Position numbers and translations under genes: made by a program
Source: Shewanella sp. c952
GTDB lineage: Bacteria > Pseudomonadota > Gammaproteobacteria > Enterobacterales > Shewanellaceae
Assembly: GCF_019654975.1 (NCBI RefSeq)
Contig: NZ_BPEW01000028.1
Location: forward strand, 1-58,619
Direction: 5' to 3'
Length of the DNA stretch: 58,619 nucleotides
Shown here: piece after piece, positions 52,491 through 58,619 of the stretch
Layout of the letters: every line of letters starts with the position of its first letter
Position numbering within the stretch: the first letter of the stretch is position 1
The notes under the pieces: generated by a model
Told to the model about the DNA's origin: nothing
Databases searched by the model: none
The model's input: only the letters and a program-made list of their open reading frames with translations

Positions 52491-52557
52491 GTTAAGTTTT
52501 CTAAACACACCGCCTTGACTCATCAGTCAAGATAACTTAACCTTTAATCAAGTTAAC
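52491..52557. promoter_or_regulatory. OL-like operator array and early promoter
   Basis: The same half-sites as upstream of cI: GTTAAG 52491, CTTGAC 52514, GTCAAG 52526, CTTAAC 52536, GTTAAC 52552. A plus-strand promoter TTGACT (52515-52520), 17 bases, TAACCT (52538-52543) is identical in both hexamers and spacing to the cro-side promoter. Confidence 0.78.
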
Positions 52558-52574
52558 TAATCCGAGAAACTAAA

Positions 52575-52913
52575 ATGATACTAACTAAAGTTCAAAAAAC
52601 ACCAAAACAAAGGACTGAGTTTCGTCTTTTAGTCGCTATTCGTTTTGCTTGCTTAATGGCAAGAGCTCAAGGCATAACGCAACCATTGCAATGCCAGAGA
52701 GTTCAATCACGAGTTCATAAACTCATAAAGCACTTGGACTACTACAGCCCTAGCCAAGCATTTCGACAACAGCACATTAATCATGCTGGTGAGCTTGGGC
52801 ATCAATTTAGTCTGCGCTATATCGAATCCAAAGGTGACAAGGCTGGAACAGTAGGCATTTTTAGCAACAACCAAACCAGCAATGTTTATCAACTAGAAAA
52901 TAGTATCGCGTAA
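52575..52913 (+). CDS. First gene of the OL-driven early operon, unknown
   Basis: 112 residues, basic. MILTKVQKTPKQRTEFRLL; central His/Gln-rich stretch. Not recognised. It begins about 30 bases after the OL-like promoter, the place of lambda N, but no arginine-rich RNA-binding motif is apparent. Confidence 0.55.
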   Translation: MILTKVQKTPKQRTEFRLLVAIRFACLMARAQGITQPLQCQRVQSRVHKLIKHLDYYSPSQAFRQQHINHAGELGHQFSLRYIESKGDKAGTVGIFSNNQTSNVYQLENSIA

Positions 52914-52926
52914 ACAGGTGTAGACC

Positions 52927-53175
52927 ATGACTTTAGACTCACAGCGAAAGCAGTATTACGACCAATTGAAGGCTAGTAGTGACATTGCCCCCTTCATTGA
53001 TTGGTTTGATATGAAAGTAGAAAGCTACTACCAAGCAATAAAATGCTGGCCTCAAGAGCAAGCCATATTTGAGCGATTGATTAAGGACTGTGAGCAAGCC
53101 AAGAAAAAAATGATTAGTGAGCACCAGACAATAATCGAACATGCAGCAATGAGGCAACTAGAGGGTAATCAATGA
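52927..53175 (+). CDS. Small early protein, unknown
   Basis: 82 residues, helical and acidic (APFIDWFDMKVESYYQAIKC). Ribosome site AGGTG. Its stop overlaps the next mini-frame as ATGA. Not recognised. Confidence 0.5.
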   Translation: MTLDSQRKQYYDQLKASSDIAPFIDWFDMKVESYYQAIKCWPQEQAIFERLIKDCEQAKKKMISEHQTIIEHAAMRQLEGNQ

Positions 53176-53225
53176 ACTATCTACTAACAGGCAAGAAGCA
53201 ATACCTAGATAAGGAGGCAATATGA
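53172..53225 (+). CDS. 17-residue coupled mini-ORF
   Basis: MNYLLTGKKQYLDKEAI. Its ATG overlaps the preceding stop and its stop overlaps the next ATG, both as ATGA. The first residues MNYLL(T/A)G repeat those of the gene at 54220, also at DNA level (ATGAACTAYCTA). It could be a duplication scar or a translational coupler. Confidence 0.4.
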   Translation: MNYLLTGKKQYLDKEAI

Positions 53226-54223
53226 GAGCTTTCACAAGTAATAGTGACCGTATAGGTATTAGTCACACTGATGGTTTTGAGGCTGTTTCTGGTGCGTATC
53301 GACTGATTATCAATAACCTTCGCGCTAATGGCTGGAAAGTACGTAAGTACAAAAAATCTGATAGAGGTTACATCAGTGGCCACTGGGCCTTTGCATATAA
53401 TGGCCATTTGAAAATCCGCATTACTAAAGACTGCGATAAAAAACATAACTTCAGCTGGAATTATGGGTTTGATTTTGATTTATTTGAAGATGTGTCGCCC
53501 TGCGACAACTCTAATGGCGGTGTTTATAAAAGCCACCGCTTTAACGAAATGCCTTACTTGCTAAAATTGCTTTCAATTAAAACCGTTAAGTTAATAAAAC
53601 AATGCCTGATTGACTGTGGCTTTGAATTTCCTGACGAGTATTCATATGTTGGATTCCCTAAGAAGAAACTCGCAACCGATGTAATAAAGGCAAGGAATAA
53701 TTCAGCTAGAGCCCACATCAAACCAGGTATGGATCGTGCTGAATACAGCCCTTGGACCAAAAGGTCCTCACAAGATGGTGAGTTACTGGAACACAAAAAA
53801 ACTGCTTATATGCGATATAACGGCCGATTAATTAGAGGCACTATTTATTACGATAATGGTAACTGGATTTTTGTATACGGTGAATACGGTGCTTACTTCA
53901 ATGTACAGCCTGGCGAAATTATTGTTAACCCAGAAGTCAAGAAAGGACGCTTTTTTAGCGAACGAACGGCCAATGGGCGATTGCAATCAGCATTATCGCG
54001 AGCGCTAAAACATACAGACTACCTGCGAGCGCACCAGCTAAAACAAATCATTATGAAAGAGAAAATGTTCCGTATTTGGTCAGCTAAACATGGTGGTGGT
54101 TGGTGGTGTATTAATGGACCCGGTTATACCACCAATATCAATTGTGCTGGCTTGTTCAAAATAGGTGAAGCTGAACGGCTTTGCAGAAAAGATAACGAGT
54201 TGACAATGCAGGAGACCGCATGA
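53222..54223 (+). CDS. Unknown early protein
   Basis: 333 residues, soluble, basic and rich in aromatic residues (WSAKHGGGWWCINGPGYTTN; GHWAFAYNGHLKIRITKDC). A strong AAGGAGG site precedes the ATG. I do not recognise the family; its size in an otherwise small-gene operon suggests a distinct role. ATGA overlap with the next gene. Confidence 0.6.
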   Translation: MRAFTSNSDRIGISHTDGFEAVSGAYRLIINNLRANGWKVRKYKKSDRGYISGHWAFAYNGHLKIRITKDCDKKHNFSWNYGFDFDLFEDVSPCDNSNGGVYKSHRFNEMPYLLKLLSIKTVKLIKQCLIDCGFEFPDEYSYVGFPKKKLATDVIKARNNSARAHIKPGMDRAEYSPWTKRSSQDGELLEHKKTAYMRYNGRLIRGTIYYDNGNWIFVYGEYGAYFNVQPGEIIVNPEVKKGRFFSERTANGRLQSALSRALKHTDYLRAHQLKQIIMKEKMFRIWSAKHGGGWWCINGPGYTTNINCAGLFKIGEAERLCRKDNELTMQETA

Positions 54224-54522
54224 ACTACCTATTAGCAGGCCATGAGCCTATTGAGCGAATGCAGCTGCTGATCCAAAAGTTCACCAAGATGAACTCTGAG
54301 CCGCAAAAGAAAGCCCTCATTGAGCATTATGTCAACGCGCTACCAGTCGAACGCGCCGCTGCTCGGTTTGGTATTGAAGTTTCAAATCTAGTCAGAGCCC
54401 AAGAACGGCTTGAAGAGATCGCCAGCAATATCGAGCAAGTCAAAGAACTTGATTGGGCACGGTTTGGATACACTAGTAACCCTAATCAGTTAAGTGACAA
54501 CAAAGCATCAAGTGCAAGCTAA
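54220..54522 (+). CDS. Helix-turn-helix protein, PapB-like appearance
   Basis: 100 residues. The segment ALIEHYVNALPVERAAARFG, followed by IEVSNLVRAQERLEEI, looks like the helix-turn-helix of PapB/adhesin-type regulators, seen also in phages. Soluble, no other motif. Start coupled to the upstream stop by ATGA, with GGAG five bases before. Confidence 0.55.
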   Translation: MNYLLAGHEPIERMQLLIQKFTKMNSEPQKKALIEHYVNALPVERAAARFGIEVSNLVRAQERLEEIASNIEQVKELDWARFGYTSNPNQLSDNKASSAS

Positions 54523-54533
54523 GGAACAGCATT

Positions 54534-55460
54534 ATGACAAATACAACAACAGCGCCAACTACCTACGCCCAAAGACTAGCCAAGCTAAAGCAGCAGACAC
54601 AACACTATTTGAAAGAAGTCGGCGATCAATGGCAAACACCGCCTGCATTGTTTTGGGGCGTATTCGCCAAGTTCGGTCCGTTTGTACTTGACTTATTCAC
54701 CGATGGCAGTAACAACAAATGCCCTAACTTCTACACAGTAGAAGATAATGCCCTAACCCAAGATTGGACTGCCGAACTTAAAGGCGGCAAAGCCTATGCA
54801 AATCCGCCCTACTCTCGCGCCAGCATTGAAGACGGCAACGCAGTAACAGGCATGCGCAGTATCATCAAAAAAACACTATTAGAACGTGAGCAAGGCGCCA
54901 AAATGGTTTACGTCATTAAATCTGCTACATCTGAGGTTTGGTGGCCAGAAGATGCCGATCACGTCTGCTTTATTCGTGGCCGAATTAGCTTTGACCTCCC
55001 AGAGTGGTTTAAACCGGCGAATAAAAAACAGGAAGCATCAAGCGCTGGCTTTGCCTGTGCAATAGCCGTATTCGATAAAGAATGGCAAGGCGAACGCATG
55101 GGTTACATCAACCGCGATGATCTACTGCGTGATGGTCAAACCATGCTTGGTATGGTCGAAGCTGCAGCACAGGTAAAAGCATCTGGTGATCACCAAAGCG
55201 GAACGCAGCTTATCGCATCAGCATTTTCAATTACTTTCTGCGTGACTAGAGCTTGGAATGACTACCTTGATAGTGAAAATAGCTTGAGCAAAGACTTCAT
55301 CACTGCAAACACTGCATTTGATGTAGAGAGTGAATTTGAAGCCTTTGCCAATCACTGCTTACTCAATGGTGATACTGAACAGGAAGTTAAGCTGAGTCTC
55401 ACTCAGAGAATTATCGAATTAGCGGCCAATATAAAGATGACTGATGAGGCCGCAGCATGA
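54534..55460 (+). CDS. Phage DNA N6-adenine methyltransferase (Dam-like)
   Basis: 308 residues. Core of the phage Dam family (PF05869): GDQWQTPPALFWGVFAKFGP, FVLDLFTDGSNNKCPNFYT, catalytic NPPY at 90-93, then the (F)IRGRISFDLPEWF segment. Family members have about 170-190 residues; here about 110 extra residues follow (MLGMVEAAAQVKASGDHQSG onward), helical and of unknown role. It probably protects phage DNA from host restriction or tunes regulation; no cognate nuclease is adjacent. Confidence 0.85.
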   Translation: MTNTTTAPTTYAQRLAKLKQQTQHYLKEVGDQWQTPPALFWGVFAKFGPFVLDLFTDGSNNKCPNFYTVEDNALTQDWTAELKGGKAYANPPYSRASIEDGNAVTGMRSIIKKTLLEREQGAKMVYVIKSATSEVWWPEDADHVCFIRGRISFDLPEWFKPANKKQEASSAGFACAIAVFDKEWQGERMGYINRDDLLRDGQTMLGMVEAAAQVKASGDHQSGTQLIASAFSITFCVTRAWNDYLDSENSLSKDFITANTAFDVESEFEAFANHCLLNGDTEQEVKLSLTQRIIELAANIKMTDEAAA

Positions 55461-55597
55461 GCAAATTTAGAACACAACAAGGCACTGTCGTTCTGTCGGC
55501 CCCGTTTGCATCCATCGACCACGACAAAAAGCAGATCGAGATTAAGTACACACCGAATAATTATAACGGTTGGGGAATTTGGAGCTACGGCGTGTAG
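55457..55597 (+). CDS. 46-residue early protein
   Basis: MSKFRTQQGTVVLSAPFASI is its start, ending GIWSYGV. The ATG overlaps the methyltransferase stop (ATGA), so translation is coupled. Beta-rich, unknown. Confidence 0.5.
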   Translation: MSKFRTQQGTVVLSAPFASIDHDKKQIEIKYTPNNYNGWGIWSYGV

Positions 55598-55674
55598 AGC
55601 CTGTCACACAAAATTTATCACTCACATTAATAGTATTAAAACAGCCGCTGCAACTGCAGCCTAAGGACAAAGCA

Positions 55675-55923
55675 ATGGATTCAACTAAACATCAATCTGA
55701 AGATGCACCTATAAAAAACTATTTGATAGATGAAAAATTACTATCAGCCACACAAACCATGAAAATACTTAGCGTTAGTAGGGCAAAGTTTTACACAAAA
55801 GTGGTTAAGGACCCCGACTTTACCCAAATCGTTAGACCGCTGTGTTTAATCCAAAATGGCTTAAAGCAATACAGGCAAACCGAAATAATTGCATTCATTG
55901 AGAGAAAGCAAGAAGTACATTGA
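55675..55923 (+). CDS. AlpA/excisionase-like DNA-binding protein
   Basis: 82 residues. The central LLSATQTMKILSVSRAKFYT matches the helix-turn-helix of AlpA-type small regulators and excisionases; the later RQTEIIAFIERKQ matches their C-terminal helix. ATG 55675 after AAGGA is preferred to the longer frame at 55570. Last gene of the OL-driven operon, the usual place of xis. It may direct excision; the integrase is 8 kb away. Confidence 0.65.
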   Translation: MDSTKHQSEDAPIKNYLIDEKLLSATQTMKILSVSRAKFYTKVVKDPDFTQIVRPLCLIQNGLKQYRQTEIIAFIERKQEVH

Positions 55924-56179
55924 TCGGCAAAAGCTCACTTGGGTCAATCTGTCAGTTTTAAGCCACCATGTAGTAAAACTGACAGTTCTCTATGTCATTA
56001 TTATCTCCAAATCGCATAACATTTGGACACGAGGACACTGCTATCCTTCTGTTTTGATGTATACATCAGTAACTAAAATCACTTTTCATATTTTAAAGAA
56101 AATAATTTAGCATACAAAGGTTAAGCCCAATATCCATAACAATTAGATGCTATACAGACCTTAACAACAGAACTAGAAT
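55924..56179. other. Gap between phage early operon and right cargo
   Basis: 256 bases without a supportable gene. It contains an imperfect inverted repeat (ACTGTCAGTTT-like: CTGTCAGTTTT at about 55952 and AAAACTGACAG at about 55975). No sbcB continuation is found, so this is not the right end of the island. Confidence 0.5.
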
Positions 56180-58120
56180 TTAAGCGTCGTTTATTAGTCC
56201 TTTTTCATAATTCACATCTGATTTATCAAATCGTTTGACTAGGTGATAATCATCTGTTCCTAGGCACATAGGGAGATCATTATCAACAACAATTATTTGG
56301 TACTTCCTACCCTTCGCTAAACTTGCAATATTTATAAGTTGATTATATATCTCTTCATATATAGAAGGATCAGAAAGGTTTTCCTGCTCCTGTTCTTGCT
56401 CCAGTTCTTGCTCATGCGCACGGGCATAACGACCAATATTTTGACCTGGCGTATCTAATAATAGAGTCGTTGGTAGATACGCTCCATTTTTTAGCATGAA
56501 TCTTAATCTTGAAAGATAAAGGTTCACTGACAAAATTGTTCGAACACCACCAGAAGAGATATGATTATATAGCCTACCTCTAAATTTAGGCATAAACTTT
56601 CTATCTATTTCAGCACCGTAATTATTAGTCAATTTTGATGAATTCATAAGAAGTACAAATTCATTAGAAAGCTTCATTAAAACATCATCTATGCTATCAA
56701 GCTCACTTTCAATTTCAATGATTTCTTTTCTTATCCTACCAATAATCATTTCTTTATTTTCAACGCTGGAATAATATTCTTCCAGCTTAGAATTCAACAT
56801 TACATTTTTATTAAGTACAGCGTAATTTCCTACAAGGGATTGTTTTAAAGTTTCACACCTTGATATTGCGTCTATGGTCGGAGATAGTGACTCTATATTT
56901 TCCTTGTCAAAATCTAACCTCATAGACGCTACTTTTTCATTCAATATTTCTAGCCTCTTTGTGCCTTCACTAATCCCATTCAGCAACTTTTGAATAGCAT
57001 CCTCACATCCGGATCTTCTATTTCTCAGCGATCTTATTTCATAAGATATAGTTTTCTCGTCTAACGCAGGATCTGACAGTTTTACTTTAGAATGGCATAA
57101 AGGACAATCAACATTGTTTTTGTTCAAATCCTTGGAACTTAAAACACCTCTTATTTTTAAGGATGAATTAAGACATGATATATCATAGTCATAGGTAGAT
57201 TTCAATTTTGAATAATTAGATAACTTTTCTTTATCAGCAAGAATATCCTGTTTTAATATTGATACATCCTTACTAATTCTACTTATCTCACCCTGAATAC
57301 TTTTGGATATAATTGATGCATGATTTTTGTTAGATTTTAATACATCTATTTCTTTATCTAAGCCTTCTATCTTCGTTTGTAAATCTTCATACTCTCTATC
57401 ATTAGATGATAAAGACTCTGTTGACTTTAAGAAGTCTCTTATGTTGTCTGCCTGCTTCTTAAGGCTGCTAACAGTATCTAATTCAGACTTCAACTGTTGA
57501 TTAAGCTCCGAAAGTTGATCATCATGAACACCATATATAAACTTTTGTATTTCTATGTTCTTATTATGTACAATTGGATTTGCTGCGTCCATAAGTGAAT
57601 CACTAGCAACTCGTTTTTGCTTTAGAAAAATTAACTTCATTAAATCTCTAAAACTTAATCTATCAGAATCAGCGCTTTCTCTCAGCTTTGATTCTTTTAT
57701 TCTAACCCTTGGAATACCTAAAAGATCAAGTATTACATCTGATATCCATCCGTCTGGCTCTAGTATTTTCGAAGAAGCACTGCACAACTTAGGGTAAGTA
57801 TTATCAATATTATCACTTGTACAGCTGTAGACTTTTATTATATTTGAATTAGAAGCAAGCACCCTTTCTAACGTTATAACATTCCCATTAAAATCAACTT
57901 CTAATAAAACTGTTCTACCTTTAGCTCTAAGCTCATCGTAATCTAATTGCAAATCATTAAAACCACCACCAAGAGAGAAATCGATTAAATTTAGAATGCT
58001 AGATTTCCCAGAATCCATATCACCCCAAATAAGATTTAAACCGCTCTCAAATTTACACTGGTATTTTTTATCCACACCAATAATAGTTAACTTTTTAAAT
58101 TCCAGATAAATACTATTCAT
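56180..58120 (-). CDS. Zinc-hook SMC/Rad50-like ATPase of an ABC-3C-type system
   Basis: 646 residues. Walker A GDMDSGKSS (G33-S41), a first half-domain to about 170, a long coiled coil (about 205-490) interrupted by a CPLC zinc hook (C339/C342), ABC signature SSGGVRTILS (about 520) and Walker B TTLLLDTPGQN (about 555), where Thr replaces the usual Glu. A Glu/Gln tract (QELEQEQEQE) follows. The paired small gene upstream fits ABC-three-component conflict systems known from comparative genomics. Its TAATG start overlaps the partner's stop. Strongly AT-rich, horizontally acquired. Confidence 0.8.
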   Translation of the reverse strand: MNSIYLEFKKLTIIGVDKKYQCKFESGLNLIWGDMDSGKSSILNLIDFSLGGGFNDLQLDYDELRAKGRTVLLEVDFNGNVITLERVLASNSNIIKVYSCTSDNIDNTYPKLCSASSKILEPDGWISDVILDLLGIPRVRIKESKLRESADSDRLSFRDLMKLIFLKQKRVASDSLMDAANPIVHNKNIEIQKFIYGVHDDQLSELNQQLKSELDTVSSLKKQADNIRDFLKSTESLSSNDREYEDLQTKIEGLDKEIDVLKSNKNHASIISKSIQGEISRISKDVSILKQDILADKEKLSNYSKLKSTYDYDISCLNSSLKIRGVLSSKDLNKNNVDCPLCHSKVKLSDPALDEKTISYEIRSLRNRRSGCEDAIQKLLNGISEGTKRLEILNEKVASMRLDFDKENIESLSPTIDAISRCETLKQSLVGNYAVLNKNVMLNSKLEEYYSSVENKEMIIGRIRKEIIEIESELDSIDDVLMKLSNEFVLLMNSSKLTNNYGAEIDRKFMPKFRGRLYNHISSGGVRTILSVNLYLSRLRFMLKNGAYLPTTLLLDTPGQNIGRYARAHEQELEQEQEQENLSDPSIYEEIYNQLINIASLAKGRKYQIIVVDNDLPMCLGTDDYHLVKRFDKSDVNYEKGLINDA

Positions 58121-58518
58121 TACAACCCCATAACTGACTTTAAAAGCTTTGGCTCCGCCATTGATGCAAGCCTTTTGATTGTACTTACGTTAGATAGAAA
58201 AAATTCATTTGCAATTTCATTAATGGGGATGTCAACACCATCAAAAATTTCCAGATAACCTACACCTTCAACTTTTACTAATTTAATCTTGTTAATATTG
58301 CATAAGTAAGAAACAATTAAACCAACACAATCTGACTTCAAAAAATCACTTATATTTTCAGAATTATCATATAAGGTTGTACTCTCGTTTTTTAATCCCC
58401 CTAACTCTAAACTACTCATCAAGCTTTTAAATGAAACTTGATTTTGCAATAAAAAATATATCACCCCCAACTTATTTACTGTTAGAATATTTATGCCTTT
58501 TTTGTTTTTTGACAACAT
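58120..58518 (-). CDS. ABC-3C middle-component-like protein
   Basis: 132 residues, soluble, with a winged-helix-like C-terminus (FFLSNVSTIKRLASMAEPKL) as in ABC-3C middle components. It is immediately upstream of the zinc-hook ATPase and overlaps it by one base. In known systems an effector gene lies first in the operon; only 101 bases remain to the edge, where a short frame ends at 58579 but is too short to identify. No clear ribosome site. Confidence 0.65.
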   Translation of the reverse strand: MLSKNKKGINILTVNKLGVIYFLLQNQVSFKSLMSSLELGGLKNESTTLYDNSENISDFLKSDCVGLIVSYLCNINKIKLVKVEGVGYLEIFDGVDIPINEIANEFFLSNVSTIKRLASMAEPKLLKSVMGL

Positions 58519-58619
58519 GATATAATAACTAATACTAAATAAATTTTATAATAGCGTTCTTCTCTGAAATCATACACTTTATCGCACCTTATTCGAAATC
58601 TGATCTAATGTTATATCCT

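Larger units (their letters stand above)
19058..58619. mobile_element. Island in sbcB: lambda-like prophage with flanking cargo (continues past the right edge)
   Basis: Bounded on the left by the sbcB break and open on the right. The phage part (about 21430-55923) has a lambda-type order: late operon on the minus strand, a repressor between two operator arrays, O/P-like replication genes, Q-like gene, lysis, packaging, head and a long non-contractile tail. Plus-strand cargo flanks or interrupts it at 19246-21312 and 44456-46435, and there is minus-strand cargo at 56180-58518. All recognised structural genes are intact, so the prophage may be functional. Whether the cargo at either end belongs to the phage genome or to a host island is not decided by the sequence. 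Confidence 0.85.

Noticed and set aside
53172..53225. Leader peptide controlling the 333-residue gene by attenuation
   Set aside because: No hairpin/terminator or run of a regulatory codon follows; coupling by ATGA is the simpler reading.
58579..58617. Possible C-terminus of an ABC-3C effector on the minus strand
   Set aside because: Only 12 codons before a stop are in view; too short to distinguish from chance.
1..58619. CRISPR arrays, rRNA or tRNA genes, reverse transcriptase/diversity-generating elements
   Set aside because: Read for regularly spaced repeats, RNA gene signatures and RT motifs; none found.

Overview
The window looks like a gammaproteobacterial chromosome, most probably Shewanella or a close relative. 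The basis is the set of housekeeping proteins I recognise (SpeA, SpeB, PdxH, CvfB-like S1 protein, YceH, CspA family, RlmA), the low-to-moderate GC content and a dispersed TGATTGGTAT-type repeat. The genus is an inference from protein appearance; no rRNA gene is present.

Region 1 (1-18990) is ordinary chromosome. It holds a chemoreceptor and a Cache/HAMP/PAS sensor with a degenerate kinase end, and then a minus-strand block: a tandem-duplicated retropepsin-like protein, two small unknowns, a YceI protein and pdxH. Next is a polyamine locus, speA - AdoMet decarboxylase - speB, in which the decarboxylase is of the eukaryotic type (SESS cleavage site) and an intrinsic terminator lies just behind speA. 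After that come cvfB-like, yceH, a two-gene ABC exporter, a repeat-rich non-coding stretch, a cold-shock gene, rlmA and an unknown gene coupled to rlmA.

Region 2 starts at 18992-19057. The first 16 or so codons of sbcB (exonuclease I) are present, including the DYET active-site motif, and then the reading frame runs into foreign DNA. This is the left junction of an island that extends past the window's right edge. Three plus-strand cargo genes follow (a NERD-domain protein with a topoisomerase-type zinc finger and two membrane-anchored unknowns).

Region 3 (21430-55923) is a lambda-like siphovirus prophage. On the minus strand, read right to left, are a Cro-like gene, an unknown at the cII position, O-like (with iterons inside the gene) and P-like replication genes, a small winged-helix gene, a tyrosine integrase, an XRE regulator, a Q-like antiterminator, lysozyme/Rz/Rz1/holin, terminase, gpW, portal, protease-capsid fusion, decoration protein, head-tail and tail genes, tape measure and an unusual tail-tip block. 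The plus-strand repressor gene sits between two matching operator/promoter arrays (OR- and OL-like). The other early operon (52575-55923) carries small unknowns, a Dam-type methyltransferase and an AlpA/Xis-like protein. The integrase is inside the phage map, far from the sbcB junction.

Region 4 is accessory cargo. Between the Q-like gene and the lysis genes, in reverse orientation, is a tightly coupled cassette: a GHKL ATPase with a STAS-like N-terminus, a DUF4325-type STAS-like protein and a two-TM protein. I rate it the best candidate for an undescribed anti-phage or signalling module. At the right edge (56180-58518) are two components of what looks like an ABC-3C conflict system (zinc-hook SMC-like ATPase plus small middle component); the expected effector would lie beyond the window.
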